DNA from: DATHVI01 sp035461385
GTDB taxonomy: Bacteria > Actinomycetota > Thermoleophilia > Solirubrobacterales > 70-9
Assembly (NCBI GenBank): GCA_035461385.1
Contig: DATHVI010000064.1
Coordinates: 1-9,830 of the forward strand
Direction: 5' to 3'
DNA length: 9,830 nucleotides
Shown here: positions 1 to 6,470 of the stretch, one piece after another
Layout of the letters: each line of letters starts with the position of its first letter
How positions within the stretch are numbered: the first letter of the stretch is position 1
The notes under the pieces: model-generated
Told to the model about the DNA's origin: nothing
Databases searched by the model: none
Seen by the model: only the letters and a program-made list of their open reading frames with translations
Position numbers and translations under genes: made by a program

Positions 1-3000
1 GGTTGCTGCCCCCAGTCTTGCGAGCTCCCGCTCCGCCTTCCGCACCCAGGGCGTCATGCCCAAAGCCCGGTATTCGGCGAGCGCCTCGTCGAGCAACGCG
101 GCCGAGCGTCCGGCCCTCGCAGCTCCGGCTTGCGCGAGAACGCGGCCGAGGTCGTATTTGGTATGGGCGACCCAGGGCCGCGCTCCCATCTGCGCGTTCA
201 TCTCGAGCGCCTGCTCGAGGTGAGCGATCGCCTCCTCCGTGCGACCGAGGGCGCCTGCCAGCAGACCCAGAGGCCGCGCCACCGCCCCGAGCACGATCTC
301 GATCAGCCCGAACGCATTCCGCTCGGCGTGCGGCATTAGCAGTTCGTAGGCCCGCGCCGCTCGTTCGAGGTCGGCGAGCGAGACGCATACCTCCGCCAGC
401 AAGGTCATCGAGGCGAGGAACTCCTCGTCGCGATAGACCTGCTCGAAGTCGTCCCGCGCCAGCTCCTCGAAGACTGTCCGTGCGCTGTCGGCACGGCCGA
501 GCTCGATGCAGAGGTTGGCGAGCGCCGAGCGCAAGATGTGGTAGGTCGGGGTTTCGGTCGCGCCCGTGCGGAGATCGCCCTCCAACCGCTCTAGCCCTCC
601 ACGTTCGCGGTGAAGCAGGAATCGCTGCAGCCGGTAGCTCGAGACGGCGTTGAACCGCACCGCGTGTCGCCCGACCTCGTAGGCATCGAGCGTCAGCGCT
701 TCCGCGGCATCGAACCGGCCCTCGAACAACGCCAGCGCGGCCTCGAACTCGCGCGAGCCCCAGCGATAGGTTGGCTCCTTGAGCTCATCGCCAACCCGGC
801 TCATCGTCCTCAGCGTCCTCCTCATGCCCTCGACATCGCCCGCTTGGAGCAGCGAGCAGGCGAGGTAGAGGTTTCCGGTGAAGGCGCGCTCGGGCTCGTC
901 GATCTCCTCGGCGAGCGCCACCACCTCACGCGCGCTCTCGGTGAACCTCTCCATGGATCCCGGGTCGGTCAAGATGATGCAGCGCCCGTCGAGTACGTAC
1001 GCCAGCGTCCTCGGATCGCCGAGCCGCCGCGCCATCGCCACGGCCTCGTCGCTGAGCGGCAATCGGCGGTCCCGGTCCGGCTGGTCGCGGACCGCGCAGG
1101 CCAGCCTCGCGATCAGCTTGGCTCGCAGGGAGCTATCCGAGGCGGGTAGCGAAGCCAGTGCCTCCTCGAGCAGGGGTATCAGGCGCGGATCCGCCCGCGC
1201 CGCCGACCACACCGTGACGCCGCCGTAGCTGAGCGCCGCCCGCCCGAGCGCTTCGGAGGCGCCGATCCTGCGTGCGATCTCGGCAGCGGTGAGCGACATG
1301 GCCTTGGACTCTTCCTCGTTGCCGGCGTGAAGCCGGGCCTCGGCAAGCGCGAGCATCAGCTCGCAGCGCGTTGCCTCGTCACCTGGCCCCGCCGTCCGCA
1401 GCACGCCGATGCCCAGCTCGTAGAGGCGGGCGGCCTCCTCGTAGGCGAGCTGACCGGCGGCGTGCCCCCCTGCCCGGCGCGCGTACCCGAGCGCCCTTGC
1501 CGGGTCGCCGGCGGGACCCGCCGCGAAGAAGTGGTGGGCGAGCTCCGCCAGATGCGGGTCGAGATCGCGCCCGTGGAGAGTCTCGAGGGCCTCCCCAGCC
1601 CGAGCATGGAGGCGACGCCTCCGCGACGCCCCCAGCTCCTCGTACAGCACGTCCCGGATCAGCACGTGCGAGAAGCGAAGCCGGTGGGGCATGCCCGACA
1701 CCTCGGCGACGATACGCTCCGAGATCGCCTCGTCGAAGACGTCGAGGAGCTCAGGCGAGGGGCGCTGCGTCACCTCCGCGAGGTCGTCGAGGTCGAAGTC
1801 CCTCCCCAGCACGGCAGCTACGCCGAGCGCACGCCGACAGTCGGCGGAGATCCTCTCCAGTCGCCTACCGATGACCTCCTGGATCCCCCGCGGGATCCCG
1901 ACCCGAACCGCCCCCTCACCGGTTGCCTCCTCGAGGCGGTCCTCCGCGACGAGCAGCTGTACGAGCTCCTCGACGAAGAGGGGATTCCCGCCGGTTCCGC
2001 GGTGGATGGCCGAGACGGCCCGACGTGACGGGGCGACCTCGGCGCTCACCGTGATCAGGCTCGAGACCTCGGATTCCTTTAGTCCTCGAAGTGAGATCAG
2101 GTGGGCGGCCTGCTGCCGCCCGAGGTGGTCGAGCGCCGCGTCGAGAGGATGGCCGGGGGTGACCTCCACGTCGCGGTAGGTGCCGAGGACGAGGACCGCG
2201 GCACCACCGAGCTCGCCGGCGATGAATCTGAGCATGAGGAGGGATGGGGTATCGGCGGCGTGCAGGTCGTCGAGCACGAGCACCAGGGGAACGTCGTCCG
2301 CCACCCGACTGATGAACCCTGCGGTGGCGTCGAAGAGGCGAAAGCGGGCGCCCTCCGACTCGGGCGAGGCGGGTAGCGGAAGTTCGGGGAACCGATCTCG
2401 AAGCTCGGGCAGCAGCTGTGCGACCTCGGAGCCATGCGCCCCGAGCTGGACCCGCAGTCGCTCGGCATCGGCATCCGCGATGTAGCCGCGCAGCGCCTGC
2501 ACCCAGGGCCAATAGGCCGGCGCCCCGCCGGCCTCCCAGCAGCGCCCCCACAGCACGCGCGCCTCCCGCTCGCGCGCCAGCGCGGAGAGCTCATCGGCGA
2601 GCCGGCTCTTGCCGATCCCGGGCTCGCCGCCGATCAGGTAGACGCTTCCGCGCCCCTCGAGGGCTTGATCGAGCGCGGCCGCGAGCTGGCTGAGCTCGCG
2701 CTCACGGCCGACGAAGGGCTCCTCCGCTCGTCCAGCGGGTTCGCTCCCCTGCGTCGTTTCGCGCTCGGCCGCGGCGCCGACGAGCCGCTCCCGTCCTGGG
2801 TCGAGCTCGGGATCCTGTCTGAGGATCGCCTCGTGGAGGCGGTGCAGCTCCCTTCCGGGCTCGATCCCCAGCTCCTTGACCAGGACGTCGCGAGCCGCGC
2901 GGTAGGCGTGGAGGGCCTCGGCCTGGCGCCCGGAGCGGTAGAGCGCGAGCATCAGCTGGCCCCGAGGGCGCTCGCGAAGCGGCTCGGCGGCGATCAGCTC

Positions 3001-3564
3001 CTCGAGCTCTCCAACCAGCTCGGCATCGCGGCCACAGGCGAAGTCTGCCTCGACCCGGTCCTCGAGCGCCGCCAGCCGCCGCTCCTCGAGGGGCGGGGTC
3101 GCGCCCTGCGCGAACGGCTCATAGGCGAGGTCGGCGAGCGGCGCTCCGCGCCACAGCGAGAGCGCTTCTGCGAGAAGGCGGCTCGCCCGCTGCGGGTCGC
3201 CGGATGCGAGCGCCTCGCGGCCCTCGCGCGTAAGTCGCTCGAAGCGAGTCAGATCTAGCTGGTCGGGCTCGACCGAGAGGAGGTAGCCGGGCGGCTTGGT
3301 GATCAGCACTCGAGCGGGATCTCCGGGACCCCGCTCGGGCTCCAGGACCTTGCGCAGCTGTGAGACGTGGACCTGGAGCGCCTTGCCTGCCGTCTCCGGG
3401 GGCGCCTCCCCCCACAACTCGTCGATCAGCCGGTCCGAGGAAACCACCGCGTTGGCATTGAGCAGCAGGATCGCGAGCAGGGCGCGCTGCTTCCCACCAC
3501 CCAGCCGAAGGGGCTCGCCTTCCCTGGTTGCCTCGAGCGGCCCGAGGACTCCGAATTCGAACAT
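1..3564 (-). CDS. AfsR/SARP-family transcriptional regulator with BTAD and AAA ATPase domains (3' end beyond the window)
   Basis: Reading the minus strand from the ATG at 3564 gives 1188 uninterrupted codons to the window edge, so the C-terminus is missing. Residues 1-99 form an OmpR/SARP winged helix: start MFEFGVLGPLEA, then LIDELWGEAPPETAGKAL (46-63), VSQLRKVLEP and the wing motif PPGYLL (91-96). About 100-250 is a bacterial transcriptional activation (BTAD) domain ending ELHRLHEAILRQDP. A Gly/Glu-rich linker leads to an AAA ATPase opening FVGRERELSQL (284), with Walker A GGEPGIGKS (312-320), Walker B LVLVLDDLH (about 427-435) and GNPLFVEEL (526-534). The rest is Ala/Leu/Glu-rich paired helices resembling TPRs, probably a signal-sensing scaffold. 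In this family the winged helix binds promoter DNA and ATP turnover gates activity. The start has a short AAGGG just upstream; it is favoured because the family begins exactly here. A C-terminal LuxR helix-turn-helix cannot be excluded. The target genes are unknown. Confidence 0.93.
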   Translation of the reverse strand, partial: MFEFGVLGPLEATREGEPLRLGGGKQRALLAILLLNANAVVSSDRLIDELWGEAPPETAGKALQVHVSQLRKVLEPERGPGDPARVLITKPPGYLLSVEPDQLDLTRFERLTREGREALASGDPQRASRLLAEALSLWRGAPLADLAYEPFAQGATPPLEERRLAALEDRVEADFACGRDAELVGELEELIAAEPLRERPRGQLMLALYRSGRQAEALHAYRAARDVLVKELGIEPGRELHRLHEAILRQDPELDPGRERLVGAAAERETTQGSEPAGRAEEPFVGRERELSQLAAALDQALEGRGSVYLIGGEPGIGKSRLADELSALAREREARVLWGRCWEAGGAPAYWPWVQALRGYIADADAERLRVQLGAHGSEVAQLLPELRDRFPELPLPASPESEGARFRLFDATAGFISRVADDVPLVLVLDDLHAADTPSLLMLRFIAGELGGAAVLVLGTYRDVEVTPGHPLDAALDHLGRQQAAHLISLRGLKESEVSSLITVSAEVAPSRRAVSAIHRGTGGNPLFVEELVQLLVAEDRLEEATGEGAVRVGIPRGIQEVIGRRLERISADCRRALGVAAVLGRDFDLDDLAEVTQRPSPELLDVFDEAISERIVAEVSGMPHRLRFSHVLIRDVLYEELGASRRRRLHARAGEALETLHGRDLDPHLAELAHHFFAAGPAGDPARALGYARRAGGHAAGQLAYEEAARLYELGIGVLRTAGPGDEATRCELMLALAEARLHAGNEEESKAMSLTAAEIARRIGASEALGRAALSYGGVTVWSAARADPRLIPLLEEALASLPASDSSLRAKLIARLACAVRDQPDRDRRLPLSDEAVAMARRLGDPRTLAYVLDGRCIILTDPGSMERFTESAREVVALAEEIDEPERAFTGNLYLACSLLQAGDVEGMRRTLRTMSRVGDELKEPTYRWGSREFEAALALFEGRFDAAEALTLDAYEVGRHAVRFNAVSSYRLQRFLLHRERGGLERLEGDLRTGATETPTYHILRSALANLCIELGRADSARTVFEELARDDFEQVYRDEEFLASMTLLAEVCVSLADLERAARAYELLMPHAERNAFGLIEIVLGAVARPLGLLAGALGRTEEAIAHLEQALEMNAQMGARPWVAHTKYDLGRVLAQAGAARAGRSAALLDEALAEYRALGMTPWVRKAERELARLGAAT

Positions 3565-3722
3565 CGCCCTTAGCCGACCGTACCACCACGAATGCGTGCG
3601 ATCGAGAAGTCGAACGGCCCGGTGCAACCGCGGATCACCGCACCGCTCCGGCGCTTCTCCCTTGTGCGATTTTCGGCAGCGTCCAGCGATCGCATCGGCT
3701 TCCCGCGCGAGCGCCGGTCGGT

Positions 3723-3742
3723 TCAGGAGGGCGTGCTCCTGA
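3723..3742. promoter_or_regulatory. Perfect inverted repeat, operator-like or leader hairpin
   Basis: TCAGGAG (3723-3729) and CTCCTGA (3736-3742) are exact inverted arms of 7 bp separated by GGCGTG. Flanking GCCGG (3713-3717) and CTGGC (3743-3747) can extend the structure as a broken outer stem with one G-U pair. It sits about 105 bp before the carbonic anhydrase start and 160 bp from the regulator start. It could bind a dimeric repressor or activator, or fold in a leader transcript. It lacks a following T-run, so a terminator is less likely. Confidence 0.4.
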
Positions 3743-3834
3743 CTGGCTCCAGGCGAGTCGCACGGCCGCCGGCGAGCTATATTCCCTAAAGAAGATCCGA
3801 ATTATGGGAAATAGCCCTCCCACCACAAGCTCAC

Positions 3835-3840
3835 AAGGAG
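3835..3840 (+). promoter_or_regulatory. Ribosome binding site of the carbonic anhydrase gene
   Basis: AAGGAG lies 6 nt before the ATG at 3847, an almost ideal Shine-Dalgarno match and spacing. It fixes the start of the carbonic anhydrase gene. Confidence 0.8.
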
Positions 3841-3846
3841 ACCCTG

Positions 3847-4341
3847 ATGAGCATCACCGATGAGCTTCTCCAGAACGCGGAGCGCTACGCCGAGAGCTTC
3901 GATAAAGGCGACCTTCCGCTGCCGCCCGGGCGAAAGGTCGCGGTCCTCGCCTGCATGGACGCGCGCCTGAATCCCTACGGCCTTCTCGGTCTCAGCGAAG
4001 GCGACGCCCACGTGATCCGGAACGCCGGTGGGGTCGTCTCAGACGATGCGATCCGCTCGCTGGCGATCTCACAGAACCTGTTGGGGACGGAGGAGATCAT
4101 CCTCATCCACCACACCGACTGCGGCATGCTCACCTTCAGCGACGACGAGCTCGCCGACAAGCTCGAGGGGGAAACCGGCCAACGGCCGGAGTGGCGGGCC
4201 CTCGCCTTCTCGGACCTCGAGCGGGATGTGCGCGAGGGGATCGAGCGAATCAGGTCGAGCCCGTTCATCCCCCGCACCGACAGGGTGCGAGGCTTTGTCT
4301 ACGAGGTTGACACGGGCAGGCTCCGCGAGATCAGCCGATAG
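3847..4341 (+). CDS. Beta-carbonic anhydrase (Rv1284-like, short form)
   Basis: The 164-residue product should interconvert CO2 and bicarbonate in the cytoplasm using one zinc ion. Zinc ligands of the beta class are visible: Cys36 and Asp38 in ACMDARLNPYG, then His89 and Cys92 in HHTDCGML. Arg40 forms the usual Asp-Arg dyad. HVIRNAGG (55-62) and SDDAIRSLAISQ (65-76) are the other conserved blocks. Size and sequence closely resemble, from memory, the small mycobacterial enzyme Rv1284 (about 163 aa), including the GFVYEVDTGRL ending; plant-type and E. coli Can enzymes are longer. The ATG is chosen from the AAGGAG 6 nt upstream. It stands alone, divergent from the SARP regulator and convergent with the ureohydrolase. 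Bicarbonate supply for carboxylases or pH balance are the usual roles; nothing here identifies a client enzyme. Confidence 0.95.
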   Translation: MSITDELLQNAERYAESFDKGDLPLPPGRKVAVLACMDARLNPYGLLGLSEGDAHVIRNAGGVVSDDAIRSLAISQNLLGTEEIILIHHTDCGMLTFSDDELADKLEGETGQRPEWRALAFSDLERDVREGIERIRSSPFIPRTDRVRGFVYEVDTGRLREISR

Positions 4342-4353
4342 TCACAGCTCGTC

Positions 4354-4373
4354 GGGCGAGGGCCTTCCCGCCC
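4354..4373 (+). terminator. Terminator-like GC hairpin after the carbonic anhydrase gene
   Basis: Starting 12 nt after the stop codon, GGGC (4354-4357) pairs with GCCC (4370-4373) and GGG (4360-4362) with CCC (4367-4369). This leaves a GA bulge and a CCTT loop. No T-run follows, as is common for actinobacterial terminators, so termination is plausible but not certain. Confidence 0.4.
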
Positions 4374-4494
4374 CAGAGCGCTCGACCAACGCACTGTTCC
4401 TTGCTCGCGGCGGCAATCCCCGATCTAGCCCGTCCGACCGTTGCCGACGTCGAACGTATCGCCGAGGTCACCGACCCGGTCGCGCGCAACCTGC

Positions 4495-4518
4495 AAATCA
4501 CGCGGTAAATCACGCGGT
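4495..4518. repeat. Perfect 12-bp tandem direct repeat
   Basis: AAATCACGCGGT occurs twice head to tail, at 4495-4506 and 4507-4518, with no mismatch. It lies in the convergent gap, away from any start codon. It may be a slippage duplication, or less likely a paired protein-binding site. Only two copies are present. Confidence 0.85.
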
Positions 4519-4603
4519 GTTCCTGCGAGTTATCGCGCGCGTTCGCCGCGCGGACCGACGGCGACCGGCCAACCCGTGCACGTTCGCTACCTGGGCGTCG
4601 AGA

Positions 4604-4619
4604 AAGGGCAGCCACCCTT
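4604..4619 (-). terminator. Weak hairpin overlapping the ureohydrolase stop codon
   Basis: On the minus strand AAGGG (4619-4615) can pair with CCCTT (4608-4604) around a 6-nt loop, and the stem is followed by TTCT. It overlaps the TAA stop at 4620-4618. The 5-bp stem is short, so this is only a possible terminator. Confidence 0.22.
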
Positions 4620-5523
4620 ACCGCGGACGCAATCCCTCGGCCACGTCGTGCACCAGCCGCTCCACACTCCCCGACTCGGCCTCGACGTGGTCCGGGTTCA
4701 GCTCGGTGATCGTCATCCCCGCCACCCTCGGTGAGGCCAGCAGCGCGCGAAGCGCGCCGGCCGCGGCGTCGTAGGGGATCCCTTCGTTGCGTCCCGAGTT
4801 CTCCGACAGGGGGGTGTCGGTGAAGTCGATGACGTCGACGTCGAAGTGCACCAGCAGACGCCGATCGGGCCCGTCGAGAAGCGCGAGCGCCCGGGCGGCC
4901 GCCGCGGCTGGGTCGGCCGCGACCTCGCCGGCTGAGATGACGTTTAGCCGCAGCCGCTTGATCGCCGCGCGTTCGTGCGCCTCTGACTGCACCGCGTCCC
5001 AGCCGAGGAGGACCACCTGGTCGGGCTCGAGCAGCGGCACCCTTGGCCCCGCCTGCACGAGCTCCGCGCGGGCGCCCTCCTCGCCGAGCATATGCGCCAT
5101 CCCCATCCAATCGAGCGTGCCCGAGCGGACGCTCGCCGGCACGTTGAGGTCGGCGTGGGCGTCGAAGTAGATGACGCCAGGGCGCTGCCGCTCCGCGCTG
5201 TGCCCCGCGACGGTCCCCACACCGACGGTCCAGTCGCCGCCGAGGATCAGAGTCAGCTCACCGGAGCTGGCCGCCTCCGTCACCCGACGCGCGGTGTCGG
5301 CGACGATCTCGACGACCTTGCCGAGGTTCTGCGCGCGGGGGTTCGTGCGATCCGGCCGCCAGCGCCACCGCTCGCGATCACCGTGGTCCCGCACCTCGAG
5401 CCCGCGGTCGTGCAGCCGCTCCACCAGTCCCGCCTCTCGCAGCGCCCGCGGCGCATTCTCCTGTCCGGGGGCGAACGCCCCGGCGCTGGTGGGAACGCCG
5501 ATGACGCCTATCCGGCGACTCAC
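4618..5523 (-). CDS. Arginase/agmatinase/formimidoylglutamase-family ureohydrolase with atypical metal site
   Basis: This 301-residue protein has the ureohydrolase fold: an N-terminal RIGVIGVPTSAGAFAPGQENAP block, LILGGDWTVGVGT (92-104), YFDAHADLN (119-127), HFDVDVIDF (226-234) and ITELNPD (272-278). Family members hydrolyse a guanidino group to urea (arginase, agmatinase) or to formamide (formimidoylglutamase) with two Mn ions. Asp121, His123, Asp125, Asp228 and Asp230 match five of the six usual ligands, and Glu274 matches the conserved substrate-site acid. The sixth ligand, His of GGDHS, is Trp98 here. The segment after the second Asp pair (TDTPLSENSGRNEGIP) also differs from the DPxxxPGTGTP pattern of true arginases. 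The substrate is therefore unknown. The start codon is GTG with no strong RBS; it is kept because the family N-terminus begins at once. It may lie in a leftward group with the tRNA and ytoQ, but is separated from the tRNA by 194 bp. Confidence 0.88.
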   Translation of the reverse strand: MSRRIGVIGVPTSAGAFAPGQENAPRALREAGLVERLHDRGLEVRDHGDRERWRWRPDRTNPRAQNLGKVVEIVADTARRVTEAASSGELTLILGGDWTVGVGTVAGHSAERQRPGVIYFDAHADLNVPASVRSGTLDWMGMAHMLGEEGARAELVQAGPRVPLLEPDQVVLLGWDAVQSEAHERAAIKRLRLNVISAGEVAADPAAAAARALALLDGPDRRLLVHFDVDVIDFTDTPLSENSGRNEGIPYDAAAGALRALLASPRVAGMTITELNPDHVEAESGSVERLVHDVAEGLRPR

Positions 5524-5694
5524 CGCGCTGATGGTAGGGCGCGCTCCCTCACCCCGCTACCGGTTCGCGCGAGGACCGAGCAGTGGCGCTTGGCTACAGA
5601 CGGTTGCGCAGAGGCTCTTCTTGCCGCACCCGAGCAGGCGACAGGAGCTTCATCGCTCGGCGCTGGACGAGCTGCCCGCTCATCTCCTGCAGAT

Positions 5695-5710
5695 CTGCCG
5701 GAAACGGCAG
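5695..5710 (-). terminator. GC hairpin just downstream of tRNA-Ser
   Basis: On the minus strand CTGCCG, TTTC and CGGCAG form a perfect 6-bp stem with a 4-nt loop. It begins 7 nt after the tRNA 3' end at 5718. There is no U-tract after it. It may end tRNA transcription or guide 3' trailer processing. Confidence 0.42.
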
Positions 5711-5717
5711 TCCGCAG

Positions 5718-5808
5718 CGGAGGGGGAGGGATTCGAACCCTCGACCCGCCCGAAAGGACGAGTAACGGTTTTCGAGACCGCCGCATTCAACCACTCTGCC
5801 ACCCCTCC
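5718..5808 (-). tRNA. tRNA-Ser (anticodon CGA)
   Basis: The minus strand folds as a complete class II tRNA of 91 nt. Acceptor strands GGAGGGG (5808-5802) and CCCCTCC (5725-5719) pair perfectly, with discriminator G at 5718. The T arm is GAGGG, TTCGAAT, CCCTC (5742-5726). The anticodon loop CTCGAAA (5776-5770) places CGA at 5774-5772, reading UCG serine codons. A long variable arm (CGTCC, TTTC, GGGCG) is the serine hallmark. The 3' CCA is not encoded (CTG follows), so it must be added enzymatically. It lies 46 bp downstream of ytoQ on the same strand. Confidence 0.96.
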
Positions 5809-5854
5809 GGGGATCGACCGACAAGGCTAGCTTGAGCGCGGCGGGCGGCGCGGG

Positions 5855-6331
5855 TCAGGCGGGGCCGGCGACCGCGTAGCGGAGGATCTCGACCACCTGC
5901 TCGGGGGTCTGGGCGGTCGCCATCGCGGCCCGGTCGACCTCCTTCAGGGCGTGCGTCAGGTCGGCGTCGTGGAGCGTCACCAGCGGCTTGCCGAGCGCGG
6001 CGGCATAGCCGGCCTCGAAGGCCGCGTTCCACTGCCTGTACCTGTCGCCGAAGCGGACGACGACGACGTCGGCGCGCTGGAGCAGCGTCTGGGTGCGGAC
6101 CGCGTTCACGCCGGCCCCCTTGTGGTCCTTCCAGAACGGCTTCTCCTCGGCGCCGAGGATGGCGACCCCGACGTCGTCGGAGGCGGAGTGGTCGGTGACC
6201 GGGGCGAGCAGCTCGACCGGGAGCCCGGCCTCGCGGACGCCGGCGGCGATCCGCTCGCGCCAGTCGGAGTGGACCTCGCCCGATAGATAGACGCGCCAGG
6301 CGCTGCCGAAGACGTGTCCGTTGGCCTCCAT
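5855..6331 (-). CDS. ytoQ: YtoQ-family protein (nucleoside 2-deoxyribosyltransferase-like fold)
   Basis: The 158-residue product matches the Bacillus YtoQ family along its length, from memory of that family. Conserved blocks are VYLSGEVHSDWRE (14-26), an Asp/Ser-rich SASDDVGVAILG segment, NAVRTQTLLQRADVVVVRFG, and RQWNAAFEAGYAAALGKPL (about 99-117). The last block resembles the nucleoside 2-deoxyribosyltransferase signature, with Glu106 in the place of the catalytic glutamate. A nucleoside or nucleotide-sugar substrate is thus plausible, but no reaction is established for YtoQ. There is no signal peptide or membrane segment, so it is probably cytoplasmic. It is about ten residues longer at the N-terminus than Bacillus YtoQ. 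The ATG at 6331 has AGGA about 10 nt upstream, but a shorter start cannot be excluded. It is divergent from the TrpB2 gene across 139 bp, and tRNA-Ser follows 46 bp downstream. Confidence 0.88.
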   Translation of the reverse strand: MEANGHVFGSAWRVYLSGEVHSDWRERIAAGVREAGLPVELLAPVTDHSASDDVGVAILGAEEKPFWKDHKGAGVNAVRTQTLLQRADVVVVRFGDRYRQWNAAFEAGYAAALGKPLVTLHDADLTHALKEVDRAAMATAQTPEQVVEILRYAVAGPA

Positions 6332-6470
6332 CGGCGCGCGATCCTAGCGGGCCGGCCGCCGCCGCGCGGCGACTGGTCGGTCCTCGAGTCCAGGGGTCGA
6401 CAACCGTCCACTCGCCGGCCGGGGACGGCCCCGTAGAATCGCCGGCCACGCGAGGAGAGGAGCCGCGAAC
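6332..6470. promoter_or_regulatory. Divergent promoter region ytoQ / trpB2, with trpB2 RBS
   Basis: This 139-bp gap must supply both promoters. For the rightward gene TAGAAT (6434-6439) is a good -10 candidate. TCGACA (6397-6402) looks like a -35 element but lies 31 bp away, too far to pair with it, so the -35 is unresolved. The run AGGAGAGGAG (6453-6462) ends 8 nt before the GTG at 6471 and supports that start. GCCGGCC-type palindromic words recur (6352, 6416 and 6441 areas) but look like GC background. Confidence 0.45.

Larger units (their letters stand above)
3565..3846. promoter_or_regulatory. Divergent intergenic region between the SARP regulator and the carbonic anhydrase gene
   Basis: This 282-bp gap must carry the start signals for both flanking genes. 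The stretch 3778-3812 is clearly more AT-rich than its surroundings. It holds TATATT (3778-3783), a possible -10 element for the rightward gene, but no good -35 element is visible at normal spacing. The arms TTCCC (3782-3786) and GGGAA (3806-3810) form a loose dyad. The heptamer GTGCGAT occurs at 3596-3602 and 3664-3670, and GCGATCGC at 3686-3693. Known SARP sites are direct heptamer repeats at about one helical turn, and no such closely spaced pair was found here. No credible ORF was seen. Confidence 0.5.
4342..4617. other. Convergent intergenic region
   Basis: This 276-bp gap lies between two genes that point towards each other. It contains the terminator-like hairpin at 4354-4373, the 12-bp tandem repeat at 4495-4518 and a GC-alternating block near 4535-4555. 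Frames crossing it look like GC-driven shadows rather than proteins: none has an RBS or a recognisable motif. No RNA gene was recognised. Confidence 0.5.

Noticed and set aside
2434..3258. Plus-strand frames inside 1-3564
   Set aside because: They are mirror frames of the minus-strand SARP regulator, whose winged helix and Walker motifs are unambiguous.
4495..4518. Possible CRISPR or iteron origin from the tandem repeat
   Set aside because: There are only two 12-bp units with no spacer and no cas or replication gene nearby.
4028..4774. Plus-strand frame overlapping the carbonic anhydrase and the convergent gap, and its minus-strand counterpart
   Set aside because: It is Ser/Arg/Pro-rich low-complexity translation in a second frame of the carbonic anhydrase and ureohydrolase genes, with no RBS.
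5718..5808. tRNA-Ser as an attachment site for an integrated element
   Set aside because: No integrase, no duplicated tRNA 3' end elsewhere in the window and no phage-like genes were seen.
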